Below, one piece after another: positions 11,576 to 24,508 of a stretch of DNA of 64,000 bases. The number at the start of each line of letters is the position of its first letter. The stretch's first letter is position 1. The notes beneath the pieces were generated by a model. It was not told where the DNA came from, made no database searches, and saw only the letters and a program-made list of their open reading frames with translations. Position numbers and translations under genes: made by a program. The DNA is from Myrmaecium sp. VS I D KN 1 (Eukaryota; Ascomycota; Dothideomycetes; Valsariales; Valsariaceae). The stretch is from contig JADQAV010000041.1 in assembly GCA_019775845.1 (NCBI GenBank), forward strand, positions 124,001-188,000. The letters are read 5' to 3'.

Positions 11576-12972
11576 AGGGCTTCCCGCTTTGCAGCATCTC
11601 TCCTCGCGTTCTTTTCATTCAGCTGAATCGGTGGGTCAAGAGAGGGGTTTTGGCGTTCTTCTTATGCAGGCGTTTTGGGACTTTCCCTTTTTCTCATGTC
11701 CTCCTTTGTCTTCCTTTTCCCCCTAAAAAAGCCACCCCTCTGACCCGTCTGATCCCCTCATCCCCCATCCCCCATCATGTCTTTGGTTCTTCTTCTCCCC
11801 CTCCTCACCTCTATAACTCTTTTATAGCGCTTAGATACTTTTCTTCTCTTTCTTTTTTTCCTTAGAGAGCTCATCTCCATGTTCCCCCCTTCCTTCCGAT
11901 ATCGGAGTTGGGAGGAAACCTTTCTTAGTAAAAACATATGACGTCGACCATGAGCGACGGCAACATTACCACTTTTCTCTTTTTTTCCTTCGTTTGTTCG
12001 CTTGCTTGCTTGCTCCCCCGTGCCTTTTCTTTTTCTTTTCCCTTATGTGTTTTGTGGAAACCGCTCAGCTTTCTACGGACCTGGCGGATGGGAGTCTTTT
12101 ATGATTTGATTGATTGATTGATTGATTACCTTTTTTTTCCCTTTCTTTTCTTTCCTTGTCTATATAGCAGCACGTACGATGTTCAAAAAAACGCAGGGGT
12201 TCGTTTGGAGAATAGATAGCGGTTTCAAGATGGTTTTCTTGTGCATGTTCTTCTTCTCCCTTTGCTCGTGCTGTGCCAACGCCTGATGCCACCTTGCCCA
12301 TACCTTCTCCGTACCCTCGAATCGCTACCTGAAGAACAAGAAGAACAGCAAGCTGGTGGACTCGACGAACACGCCGCGAAAAGTATAACAGAATCGATGA
12401 GAAAGAATATAAAAAAAGGATCCCCGTTCTCACACACAGCCTTCTCACGGAGTTGATATCCTAAGATTTTCGTGTGTGTATGTACATCCACAAAAGAAGA
12501 GAAGAAGAAAGAAAAAAAAATACATCCTCGCCACGATGCATGCATGCACACTGAGTCTTGATGGATACGGAAGATCCAAAGGCTTTCTCTCTATATTTAC
12601 GAAGAAAAAGGAGGAGGAGGAGGAGCATCAAAAGAGAGAAAGAGGGCGAGTGGGGGAGGTAGGGGATATCTCAACGAGCAACGAGAAGAGAGGGGAGAAG
12701 GAAGGTGAGTAGAGGCAGAAGAACAACGTGATAAGAGAACAGCGCAGGAAGAAAAAAAGAAGGAACAACGCCCGCCAACCCGAGAGGAGAAAGAAAAAGA
12801 AAAGAAAAAAAGAACGCCAGGGAACACCAAGCCAAACAAATGGAAAATGAACCGGCTTCTCGCAGTAGCCAGGGCAAAACAAGGATATATAAGCGTCCAG
12901 AGACGACACCACAAAACCACCAGCCCCCATCACACCGGAACAGAATCTCCACGAAACAGCCAGCAAACCAGC
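11576..12972. other. Intergenic, convergent 3' ends, simple repeats
   Basis: 1.4 kb between the 3' ends of the bZIP and Ugo1 genes. It contains T-rich and pyrimidine-rich tracts, a GATT repeat around 12104-12128, and an A/G-rich purine tract at about 12485-12830. No gene supported. Confidence 0.5.
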
Positions 12973-14811
12973 TCAAAACTCCCCACCGCTACCGCCACCC
13001 AACGCGCTAGCACCCCAGACGCCGACGAGGCCCCAGAACCCCACGCGCCAGCCGCGGACCAAGCCCTTCATCCCCTGACCCTTCCGGACTTTCTGCATCG
13101 GCATCCGGCCCGGGCTGGGCGTGCGTCCCGCCGCGGCGGCGGACGGCGGCAGGAGCACGAGGCCCTCCTCGCGGACGATGAACCACATGGTGCCCCAGAG
13201 GCCCTTGTACGGGCCGACGTCGACGATGGTCTTGAAGCCGGTCGAGGAAGGGTCGTGCTCGGCGGGCGAGCCGTGGTGGCTGCTGCTGCTGCTGTTGCTC
13301 TTGAGCGTGGTGTAGGCCTCGCGCCGGCGCTGCTCCTCGGCTGTGTCGCGGAGGTAGCTCGCCTGGCCGCGGCGGAGGACGGTTTCGAGCGGCAACTTCA
13401 CGAAGAGCTCGACGGCGGAGGAGAGGAAGGAGGCGAGGGAGAAGGCGGTCGGGGTGAGGGTGGGGTCGATGGAGAGGGAGGAGCGGAGGAGGAGCGGCGA
13501 AGCGGCAGAGATGGCGGCGGGGAGGATCGAGTGGAGAAGTGTTACGGGAAGGAGGAAGGCGGGCACGGTGAGGGAGGGGAGGGCGCGCAGTGAGGGAAGA
13601 ATGTTGCGCGGCGTGGAGGTAGTTGGCGTTAGGATAAGCCTGAAGGCCGTCAGTACTTCAGAATATGCTGATTCGGTGACACCGAGCGGATGCTTACCGG
13701 GTACGGACAATGTCCAGCGGCGCCAACACCAGGCCTGCAATCCCTGCGGCGGCAATGGCAACGCCTAAGCTCAAGATCGGATTTGGCGAGTCCAGGACGT
13801 CCACACCGCCGACGTTATTCGTCATCCCGGGGTCGGGAAGGTTGAGCAGGGCCGAGAGTAAACTGCGCGACCAGTTTTCGATGGTCCTGAGAAGGAAGTT
13901 GTACACGAATGTCGCGTTGGAACCCTTCCAAAGACCCCATGCCGACTCCTTCGCCCACAACTGACCAAGAACCTCTAACACCGAGTCCGAGCGACGAAGC
14001 TCGAGCTTATACGAGCGGGAATGGTGGGCAGGAAGGACGGTTACCGAACTGGAGCGGGATGGGTGTTGTCGGCGGCGGTGGTTTGGGGACCTCGAACGAG
14101 AATGCGAGCGATCTGAGGCGGCGTATGGGTCGATGGGACGGGGTGCAGTGGAGGTGAAGTAGGATTCATTTTCCGAGTCCGACTCGGACGGGTACTGTGC
14201 AGAGGGCTGGCCATTAGCTCGATTGCCGGAAGTGTGAACGCGGATCGCAAGATCCCACGCAAGCCCGTACTCACATCTTCGTACTTGCCGCTGGCGTAGC
14301 TGCTCGGCCGTGATCTGCTGCTGTCGCTCGCATAGCTAGGGGTCGCTTGCACGCCCAGGGCCGCAAGACCCGGCGGAGTCGGAGGCAGATGGACCTGCAG
14401 CAACGTTTTCGCGACCTCGAAGGGCTGAGCGAGCAGGACGGTGGTGTAATTCCACACAGCTTGGTCCAGCAGCCGCCTGGCCATGTCGGCAACGGTGGGG
14501 TTGGTGTCGGAGAGGTAGTCGGCATAGTCGAGGTCGCTGAGGATGTCGCGTGCCTGGCTGCCGATACTGGGTTTGCTGGAGATGGCGGCGGCAGCAGATG
14601 ACGGGGACGGGCGGGAGACGTTCACAGCGGGAGAATCCTGAGGGAGGCCGATGGAGGGCGGAATGTAGTACGGTCGCAAGGGATTGGGGGCGTCGCGAGA
14701 GGTGGTCATGGTGGTCATGGTGGTCATGGTGGGGAAGGGGAAGTCGTCGGAGCGGTGGTGGTGGTGGTGTTGGTCGAAAGAAAGCCGGGCTGAGGTCATG
14801 GTGAGAGCCAC
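12973..14811 (-). CDS. UGO1: Ugo1-like mitochondrial outer-membrane fusion protein
   Basis: Exons 14811-14275, 14194-13698 and 13639-12973, up to 566 aa. Ugo1 is a degenerate mitochondrial-carrier-family protein that links the Fzo1 and Mgm1 fusion machineries in the outer membrane. NPLRPYYIPPSIG near the N-terminus and the carrier-like segments LLAQPFEVAKTLLQ, AWGLWKGSNATFVYNFLLR, LVLAPLDIVRTR and KLPLETVLRR support this. The P-x-[DE]-x-x-[KR]-type carrier signatures are present but divergent. The first ATG gives a leader with a five-His run and a MTT triplet repeat; starts at about 14709 (MTTSRDAPN) or the two MTT codons before it are as likely, because family members begin close to that motif. 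Exon 2 carries a Ser/Arg-rich loop that reads straight through, with no intron needed. Divergent from the ferredoxin gene. Confidence 0.85.
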
Positions 14812-15663
14812 CTGGGAGGATTAGGAGGATTGTTAGGGAGCGGGAGTGAATTAGTACGGATAAGTACAGTAGCCCGCAAGGGTCCTTGGGTGCGAGCTGC
14901 TGCTGGCCTGTTTTTCGTCCCTGTGAGGAGGTGAAACGTCTGTGGTGGTCGGTGTTCGATGGTCGGTGGTGAACCCCATCTGTGCAGGTCCTCCAGGCAG
15001 GGCTCTTCCACTCACGGCGGAACTTTTTTACGCAGCGGAGGCAGTGGATCTGGCAGACACCTCAGGCCCGGCGTGGATGATGAGGTGGTCAGTGATGCAC
15101 CTGCAGGTGCCAGATCTATCTTGCCTGAGGCTGACAAGGAGAATGTTTGCCTCAATTCTCTGGCCGCAAAACATGTTTCATGGATGCCTTGCCTGATAAT
15201 GTCTGCCTTATTAAGTTCATGCCTCATAATACCATCATCATCATCAGGCATCAAAGTCCTGGGACCGCTGGAAGGTCGGAGCTCGCCCCAGAATCTCCGT
15301 TCTCCGTGGTCCGAGCCGGGATGCCCGAATCACCACCTCCAGAATTCACCTTACGGCCCGGGCCCCTTCAGAGTCGGAGCTGATCGGTCTTATCGTGCAC
15401 TTCTTCCCTCACTCAATTTATTTCTCCGCCCCAGCTTCCTCCCTCACTTTCTCACTTCCTCACTTCTTCACCTTTCCTCCCTCACTTCTTCACTCTCCTC
15501 CCTTTCTTCCTCCCTCTTCTCTTCTTTACCAGCGCTATACGCACAGGGCCACTGTCCGTCTCACATATATAATCAAATATCTTCATTAATTCTCCTCTCA
15601 CATCGACATCATCGTTCCTCGCCGCAACACAGGCAAGGCCGCACACGCACAATCCGTCGCACC
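14812..15663. promoter_or_regulatory. Shared upstream region of UGO1 and ferredoxin
   Basis: 852 bp between divergent starts. It holds nested inverted repeats at 15047-15130 and a long C/T-rich tract at about 15400-15540, a common fungal promoter feature just upstream of the ferredoxin start. No open frame here is supported. Confidence 0.45.
15047..15130. repeat. Nested inverted repeats with 14-bp palindrome
   Basis: Three symmetric elements overlap: GATCTGGCA at 15047-15055 with its complement at 15108-15116, CCTCAGGC at 15060-15067 with its complement at 15123-15130, and the perfect palindrome GCACCTGCAGGTGC at 15097-15110. The two pairs interlock rather than nest, so both cannot form as simple hairpins at once. 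Function unknown. Confidence 0.5.
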
Positions 15664-16555
15664 ATGTCACCCTCCGCCGCCCGCGCCCTCTGCTCCCTTC
15701 GGACCTCCGCATCACGATCGCTTCTCGGCCGAGCTGCCTCGCAACCCTCCGGCCACCGCAGCTGTGCACCCAGCATCCGCCGTCTGCACACCCCCAGCAC
15801 AACCTCCGCGCTGCGATCGCGATGGAGCAGCAGTCCGGCCACACATCGGTTCGCCGCCGCGCGACGGGCCTTCTCCCGCACGCCCGCCCAGCGACACGGC
15901 CATCTGGACCCGCCCAAGCCGGGAGAGGAGTGAGTCAAATCCCCCACACGCTCCGCGCCGGACACCTCGGGAGCGATCTCGTATGGCGCTTTTCTGGCGA
16001 GCACGTCGGCCGGGAGGGAGAAAAGAAGACGCAAATCGGTCAATGGCAATATCAAAAGAAGTAACAGGAGGCTGACATGCGATCTCGCACCAGGCGCAAA
16101 GTGACCTTCATCGACAAGGAGGGCGAGTCGCACACCTTCGAGGTCGCCGACGGCGACAACTTGCTCGACATCGCGCAAGCCAATGACCTAGAAATGGAAG
16201 GTAAGCAAAGCAATCGCCTCCCCCCCCCCCACTCTACCTCTCCGCTCCACACTTCCCTCCGCACTCCCTGGTCCACCCTCAAAAAAGACATCCTACTGAC
16301 CGCTCACGGGCTTCTCCAGGCGCGTGCGGCGGCTCCTGCGCGTGCAGCACCTGCCACGTCATCGTCGAGGACCCGGCGTACTACGACCGCATGCCCGAGC
16401 CCGACGACGACGAGAACGACATGCTGGACCTCGCCTTCGGCCTCACCGAGACCAGCCGGCTCGGCTGCCAGGTCCGCATGTCCCCCGAGCTGGATGGTCT
16501 CGTCGTCCGCCTGCCGTCCATGACCCGGAACCTCCAGGCGAGCGATTTCAAGTGA
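15664..16555 (+). CDS. YAH1: Mitochondrial [2Fe-2S] ferredoxin (Yah1/adrenodoxin type)
   Basis: Exons 15664-15929, 16094-16200 and 16320-16555, 202 aa. Matrix electron carrier that feeds Fe-S cluster assembly and, in fungi, haem A and coenzyme Q synthesis; it receives electrons from ferredoxin reductase. The first about 85 residues are rich in Arg, Ser and Ala with almost no acidic residues, a mitochondrial presequence. The mature domain starts at RKVTFIDKEG. The cluster ligands are seen as C-x5-C-x2-C in GACGGSCACSTCHV, with the fourth Cys in SRLGCQV. The acidic stretch EPDDDENDMLDLAFGL is the partner-binding helix region of vertebrate-type ferredoxins. Length fits the family. The cluster-binding loop is interrupted by the second intron. 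Confidence 0.95.
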
Positions 16556-17013
16556 GGATGATGATGATGGGGGTTGTGTGGTGAGGGGGGAGGGGGGGAA
16601 GGCGGCGTGCGGCGATGTTGCGATGTTGCGCGGTGGGCGCGCGTGTATTATAGGGGGAATGGAAGAAGGAAAGAGGGGGGGAGAAGTGGGAGGATAAGGG
16701 TGGAGGTGATGTCCGGTTTCATTCGGAGCAAAATGAAGTCAGGACGCCTCGGGAGTTATGATCACAAAATGGGGGCATATCCAGTTCCGGAGTTGGCGAT
16801 CTGTGGTATGACTGATGAGCGAGCATGAAGGGGTGTATCTTTTTTTCCTTTTATGTCTGGAGGACAGCGGCGGAATGATTCGCGCTCCCCATTATCAGCA
16901 TGATATTACTAGTTGTTGTCTGTGGAATGTGTACAGATATCATTGTTCTTGTCTTTCTCTTTTTTCATATTACTTTTTAGCCCCTCTCATGTCCTATCAT
17001 CTCATGGTCGAGC

Positions 17014-17044
<31 letters not shown>

Positions 17045-17655
17045 GACGGGGGAAGAGAAGCGGATAGGAAAGTGGCGCTAGACGGTTTGACGGTATGGAT
17101 GGTGTACGAATTTTCCCTTGGCCTGTTGTTTTCATCTTTTTGGATTTCCTTTTCTTCTTCTTCACTGTATCAATCTCCCATCGAACATCTACCATCATCC
17201 ATTCTTAATTACCATGCCATTGACATTCAGACCCGAGAAGGTGACGAAGCACCATGGCATGCGTGCCTCTAAACCTCATCCTCCGCCGCTGGAAAGAGAG
17301 AAAGAAGAGAATTCGTGGGAGATAATCATTCCCTTCTACCACCACCCTCTCTCGCTCTTTCTCTTTCTTAATTGCCCCCTTCGCCATCTATCCCTCCTTC
17401 ATGCTCTTCTCAAGAACAGACACACAGGGTCAAAGGCACATCACTTTCTCCTTCCTTCCTCCTGCTCTTCCCTTCCCCTTCTCCGATGGTATATGCAAAC
17501 ATTCTCTCCTCCGCCCCCCTGCCAGAAGAAGAAAAAAAGCACTGCGATAAAAAAAAGACAATGCAAACGCCCTAGACACCGTTACCCATGCCATACCACA
17601 TCCGACCACACCCGCCTAGTGAACCCTTCCTGCCTTTTCCCCGTTGATGCTATGA
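16556..17655. other. Intergenic, convergent 3' ends
   Basis: 1.1 kb between the 3' ends of the ferredoxin and SRP54 genes. A short GGC repeat near 17014-17040 and T/C-rich tracts. No gene supported. Confidence 0.5.
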
Positions 17656-19382
<1,727 letters not shown>

Positions 19383-19735
19383 GGCGATGATCTTTAGGCG
19401 GACGCGTTATGTGTTGGATAGGTTCGAGGAGGGTTGGAGAAGAGGAGGAGGGATGCGGAAGAGCGATGCGTCGATCGATCTGGGGCAGCAAGATGTTGAA
19501 GTTGAGGTCGGCAAGTCTGGGCGCGGGGCAAGGGTCGGGGCGGAGTGGACGGCGGAGCCAAGGCCCAGCGAAGGCGGTGAAACGGCGGAGGTGGGAAGGC
19601 GTCCGCCGATTGGCTCTGCCTGCATCTTCTGCTTCCCCGTCCAAAAAGTTTCGGGCGATCTGCTCCCCTCCACCCAAGCAACATCCACAACCGTACACAC
19701 CATCACGGTCTCGATTTCACAACGATATACCCATA
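19383..19735. promoter_or_regulatory. Bidirectional promoter SRP54 / RRP15
   Basis: 353 bp between two start codons on opposite strands. An ATTGG (inverted CCAAT box) lies at 19609-19613, where the fungal CCAAT-binding complex could act. The divergence is certain; the use of that box is inference. Confidence 0.55.
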
Positions 19736-20674
19736 ATGCCCGCACGATCGGTCCCGGCGACACTGAAGAGGAGGCGGACGGAGCAGGAGCTGCGCAACAA
19801 GGGCGTGAAAAAATTCAAGAAGACCAAGCGTCAGAGGCACTACCACAGTTCGAGCGAGGAGGAAAGCGAGGAGGAGGACCAGAGCTTCGCCCCGGTAAAT
19901 CTGTTGGACGACGACGAAGACAACGCCGCGCCGCCCAAGAAGGATGTTCCGCCCAAACAGGCCGCACCGAAGGCCAAACAGGCCACGCCGAAGGCCAAGA
20001 GCAAGGAGGTAGCGACCGACGCCCCGGAGTCCGAGGACGACGACATGGAGGATGCGGAAGTGGGAGCCGCAGCGGCCGACGAAGATAATGATGACGAGGA
20101 ATCCGGCTCGGAGGGCGAATCCTACGACGAGGAAGGCTCGGACGCCGAGTCCGACGCATCGACCGGCGGCGCGCCGCCGAAGAAGCGCAAGCGCAACGAC
20201 CCGGACGCGTTCGCGACGTCCATGTCCAAGATCCTGGGCTCGAAGCTGTCGACGGCGAAGCGGCAGGACCCGGTGCTGGCGCGCAGCAAGGACGCGGCCG
20301 AGGCCTCGAAGGAGGTGGCCGAGTCCAAGGTCGAGGCGAAGGCGCGCAGCAAGCTGAAGGAGGAGAAGCGGGCCGCGTTGGAGAAGGGCCGGGTCAAGGA
20401 CGTGCTCGGCCTCGACGACACCGAGACCTCCACCGCCGTCATCCAGGAGCAGGAGCGGCGGCTGAAGAAGACGGCGCAGCGGGGTGTGGTCAAGCTGTTC
20501 AACGCGGTTAGGGCGGCCCAGGTCAAGGCCGAACAGGCGGCGGCGGAGGCACGGAGATCGGGCGTGGTCGGCATCCAGAAGAGGGAGGAGAAGGTGTCGG
20601 AGATGAGCAAGAAGGGGTTCTTGGATATGATCGCGGGCGGTGGGAAGAAGCCGGCCGCGACCGCGGAGGCCTAG
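19736..20674 (+). CDS. RRP15: Rrp15-like ribosomal RNA processing protein
   Basis: Single exon, 312 aa. Nucleolar factor needed for pre-60S maturation, in particular processing of 27S pre-rRNA. The N-terminal half is low complexity, with Lys/Arg-rich stretches and long Asp/Glu/Ser runs (about residues 35-140), as in many nucleolar proteins. The Rrp15 domain follows from about residue 150: DPDAFATSMSKILGSKL, then QDPVLARSK, a long charged helix, GRVKDVLGL, and ERRLKKTAQRGVVKLFNAVR. The start at 19736 was preferred over the upstream open frame because the protein then begins at the expected MPARSV, and the longer frame would overlap the SRP54 promoter. Confidence 0.92.
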   Translation: MPARSVPATLKRRRTEQELRNKGVKKFKKTKRQRHYHSSSEEESEEEDQSFAPVNLLDDDEDNAAPPKKDVPPKQAAPKAKQATPKAKSKEVATDAPESEDDDMEDAEVGAAAADEDNDDEESGSEGESYDEEGSDAESDASTGGAPPKKRKRNDPDAFATSMSKILGSKLSTAKRQDPVLARSKDAAEASKEVAESKVEAKARSKLKEEKRAALEKGRVKDVLGLDDTETSTAVIQEQERRLKKTAQRGVVKLFNAVRAAQVKAEQAAAEARRSGVVGIQKREEKVSEMSKKGFLDMIAGGGKKPAATAEA

Positions 20675-20758
20675 GGAAAGGAAGGAAATGCACGAGGTTA
20701 TTCTACAGGAGTTTTGGGCGTTGGTGTGTGTGTGTCAGAAAATACAACGTTTTTTTAT

Positions 20759-21804
20759 TCAGGCTTCCTTCGCTTGGGAAGCTCTCTTAATCGCTATCAT
20801 ATCTCCACTACTGAAGCTTTTCGCGTCCATCACGCCCGCCTTGCCCAGGATATCGATCGTCTTGTCGATGACCGCAGGATCCACGCCCTTCACATCGCGC
20901 GCGAATCTCACCGTCTTGAGCCACTCCTTCGCATCTTCGGCCGAATAGTCAAGATGCGTGCTGATGTACTCCACAGCCTCGTCTTGGTTTTCCTCGAAGT
21001 ACTTAACACCTTTGTTGATGCTGCCCGCCATGGGCTGCAGCCTCTCATCGGTGGGATCCCTGGCCACGATCTTCCAGCTGCTCCAGGGGGTATAGATCTC
21101 GCCGATCCGCTTAATCTCCCCGTTATCGTAGTACCGCTTCGAGGTGAAGTGCTCCCACATGAAGAAGTCCGCCCGACCGTCATTGACCGCGTCGCGCAGG
21201 TTCTTAAACGTGTCCAGCGGCACGACCTCGAACGGCGGGTTCGCCGCCGAGTCATCCCGCTGCAGCCAACCCTTCTGGTCGGCAAGAACAAAGCCCATAA
21301 CGTACGAGCCGCTGCGGAAGGCAGTTTTAGCACACCCTTCCACCCCCAAAGCGCATCCACACCAACTCACCTCCCAATCCTGCTAACCCCAATCTTCTCG
21401 CCCCGACGCACCCGCACGTCCCCCCTCCGCGCCCCCGTCGAGATGGCCCAGCACAGCGGCGTCTCCACGTACGTGCCGACGAGGCGGTACGCGTCGCGAT
21501 TCTCCGGCTTGGCCAGCCCGGCCACCCAGCCCTCGGTCAGGCCGACGCCGACGTCCAGCTCGCCCGCGCGCAGCGACTGCACCATGTGGCCCGTGCCGGA
21601 CGGGTAGGGGACCAGCTCGGCGTCGAGGCCGAAGCGGGCGCGGGCGAAGTGCAAGGGCGTGCTGAAGTGCTCGGGCACGAAGCCGATGCGGAGGGGCCCG
21701 CGGCGAGCGGCGCCGGAGGTGGAGGTGGAGGTGGAGATGGAGGAGAAGGTTCGGTTGGGGAGGGCGGCCGTCTTGGGGATGAGGGTGCGGGTGGAGCGGA
21801 ACAT
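20759..21804 (-). CDS. Periplasmic-binding-protein-fold protein, Ca3427-like
   Basis: Exons 21804-21371 and 21311-20759, 59-nt intron, 328 aa. It resembles the Candida Ca3427 family, which has the type II fold of bacterial nitrate/sulfonate/thiamine-precursor binding proteins and THI5-like enzymes. Visible family segments are LRIGFVPEHFSTPLHFA, LRAGELDVGVGLTEGW, KIGVSRIGRSGSYVMGF (split by the intron) and GRADFFMWEHFTSKRYYD. The N-terminus (MFRSTRTLIPKTAALPNRTF) is basic and Ser/Thr-rich, suggestive of a mitochondrial leader. Ligand and role are unknown. The start at 21804 was preferred over the ATG 36 nt upstream because the upstream codons add only a short hydrophobic stub. Its 3' end is 84 bp from that of RRP15. 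Confidence 0.82.
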
Positions 21805-22384
21805 GATGTTGCTGAAAAAGATGGTTTTTGGGAAGCGCAATTGAGCGTGCGCTCAGCCTGGAGGGTTGTTGGAAGCTTCGGGAGATGAGCTTTGTAATCG
21901 CCTGGAGCAGCTGCGGTGATGGTGGGATGGCGGGGATGAGGCGGGAAAATCGGTTATCGATAAGGAGAGGTCGGAGTTCATCGGATCGGGCCGATCACAA
22001 CTGACGTGCTTGAGGGACTCGAGGGGTTCGAGCGTGGGGTGATGGAAAGTGAGTGGCAGTCGAGTAGGAACATCAGGATAATATAAATATCTGCCCCGGA
22101 GGATTGAGAGGATATGCGTGATCAGGATATCCGGCTTCTTCTTCTTCCTATTCCCCATGCTCTCTCCGCCGTCCATATCTAGATATCCGCCCACTTCCAT
22201 TGCTTCATCATCCTCTCTCTCCACTTCCGTCTCGTTCTTCATCTTCAGCCTGCCATAGCCTCATAGACTGTTTCTTTCATTGCGCTGCATATCATAGATC
22301 CTGTACATGTGCCGTCCCGTCGTCTCTCGCGCTCTTTCACTTCTTCTTCATCGGTCATCACCGTCTCTCGTCACTCGCTGCACG
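21805..22384. promoter_or_regulatory. Shared promoter region, binding-protein and FMO genes
   Basis: 580 bp between divergent start codons; C/T-rich before the monooxygenase start. No individual site claimed. Confidence 0.4.
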
Positions 22385-24158
22385 ATGGGTTCTGCTCCTG
22401 ATCAAACATTCTTGAAGTGCAAGAAAATTGCCGTCGTTGGCGCTGGTCCCGCCGGACTGGCCGCTGCAAAGTATGTTCTGCCGTCTTCTTGTCCAGAGGA
22501 GTCTCGGCCTTTTCCTTTTTACATGTTATCGCATGCGATATTCACTTGCCGTTTCACTGGTTCTCGCGTGTTATACTAACAGCCTTTCCAGGTACTTCGT
22601 AGCCGAGAATGCCTTCGATAAGATCACGCTGTTTGAGCAGCGGGGCAACGTAGGCGGCGTCTGGAACTACACGCCAGAGGCCCGCATGGATAGCAATTTC
22701 TCCGTGCCTCAGACCAATGTGCAAGCTGCCATCGAAGAGCCTATCTTCCAGGAACAGCGCCAAGGGCTTCTGACTGATGAAACGAGAAATGAAGGCAAAG
22801 CCAATGGCGCACCGGAGAAGACGAAGGAAGGAGTGACGACGTTCGTCTCCCCCATGTACGAGCAGCTGGAGACCAACATCCCTCGCTCACTGATGCGCTT
22901 TGCCGACCAACCGTTTCCGGACGACGTCCAGCTGTTCCCCAAGCATCGCGACGTCCTGGAGTACCTCGAAAAGTACGCCGAGGACATCAAGCATCTCATC
23001 CAGTTCAACACGCAAGTTGTCCTCGTAGACCTCCTGGACGGGCATGAGCAAGGAAAAGGGGTGGAGGCCGACCAGTGGAAAGTGAAGACGAGAAACTTCG
23101 CGACCGGGGAGGAGAAGGAGGAAATTTATGACGCCGTCGTCGTCGCCAGCGGTCACTTCAACCTGCCTTACATCCCCGACATCCCCGGGCTCAAGGAGTG
23201 GAACGAGAGATACCCGGGCACCATCACACACTCCAAGTACTACCGAAGACCGGAAGATTTCAAAGACAAAGTACGCTCCCCTTCTCTCCCTCAAAGCCCA
23301 CCCATCAAACCGTCAACTAACCCGCTAACTCACCAGACCGTCGTCGTCATTGGCACCTCCGCCTCCGGCCTCGACATCAGCACCCAGCTCACCACGCACG
23401 CCTCAACACCCATCTACCTCTCCTACAAGACCAACCCACCCGCCGACGCGCACCCCCTCAAAAAACCAATCCCCACCATCTCCCACCTCGACCCCACCCA
23501 CCAAACCATCCACTTCACCGGCGGCGACGCCCTCAAGCTCGTCGGGCCGGTGCACCTGCTCTTCGCAACCGGCTACCTCTACGCCCTCCCCTTCCTCAGC
23601 CGGCGCCTGCAGGCCACCCTGCACGACCCCACCGGCGCCCGCATCCAACAGACCTACAAGCACCTCCTCTACACCGCCCACCCCACGCTCGCCTTCCTCG
23701 CCCTCCCCCAACGCATCATTCCGTTCCCCCTCGCCCAGGCCCAGGCCGCCGTCCTCGCCCGCCTTTACGCCGGCCGTCTCCCCCTGCCTCCACTCGCCGC
23801 CATGCACGCCTGGGAGCGCGACACCCTCGCCCGCACCGATGGTGATGCCGCCGCGTTTCACCTCCTCCCTTTTCCCATGGACGCTGATTATATCAACGAG
23901 ATGGCCGATTGGGCCGAGACCGCCGAGACCGCCGAGGCGGACGCCGACGGCGCGAACAAGGGCAAAGGCACGGGCAAACCGCCGCCGCGCTGGGGCTCCT
24001 GGGAGTACTGGGTCCGCGAGCGGGTGCCGGAGCTCAAGCGGGCCTTCGTCGAGCGGGGGGAGGCCCGGCACGGCGTCCGGCGGGTCGGCGAGCTGGACGA
24101 TGGAAGCCTGGGTCTCCCGCTCCCGGAGGGCGCGCGGGATCCGGATGAGTTGCTTTGA
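22385..24158 (+). CDS. Flavin-containing monooxygenase (FMO family)
   Basis: Exons 22385-22470, 22592-23270 and 23337-24158, 528 aa. Predicted FAD- and NADPH-dependent oxygenase acting on soft nucleophiles (N or S) or similar. FAD-binding Rossmann motif at the N-terminus: KIAVVGAGPAGLAAAKYF, with the first intron inside it. FMO features include GGVWNYTPEA, the SPMYEQLETNIPRSLMRF segment, VVVASGHFNLPYIPDIPG, ITHSKYYRRPEDFKDK, and the second nucleotide-binding motif VVVIGTSASGLDIS at the start of exon 3. A LLFATGYLYALPF segment matches the family's ATG-containing motif. The C-terminal part has a Thr/Ala/Glu-rich linker. The intron 1 branch site TACTAAC is perfect. Substrate cannot be inferred from context. 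Confidence 0.9.
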
Positions 24159-24508
24159 GGAAGGAGGGGGAGGAGGAAGTGGTATTTTGTTCATACGTGT
24201 GGGTTTTAGATGCTTGCTTGCGCGGACACCTTTGTGGTTTTGTCTTCTTCCGGGTTTTCAGGATATCTTTCTGTTTCTTTGCAGCACGGTGTGTCGATGA
24301 AGGACTCGCATATTTAGATCTGATAGTGAGATTGGATAGATAGATTCGTAGACGCCATTCGCAATGTGATCCTCGTTGTCACTATGTTATCTGCTATGCG
24401 TACACTAAAGAGAACCGGCTAGCGCGACCTAGAACAGACCTTGTTATACATAAGAATAAGTTGTCACTCCCCATCCGCACGGCAGATATGGACGTGGACG
24501 CGTGACTC
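24159..24508. other. Intergenic, convergent 3' ends
   Basis: 350 bp between the 3' ends of the monooxygenase and questin-oxidase-like genes; nothing further seen. Confidence 0.5.
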
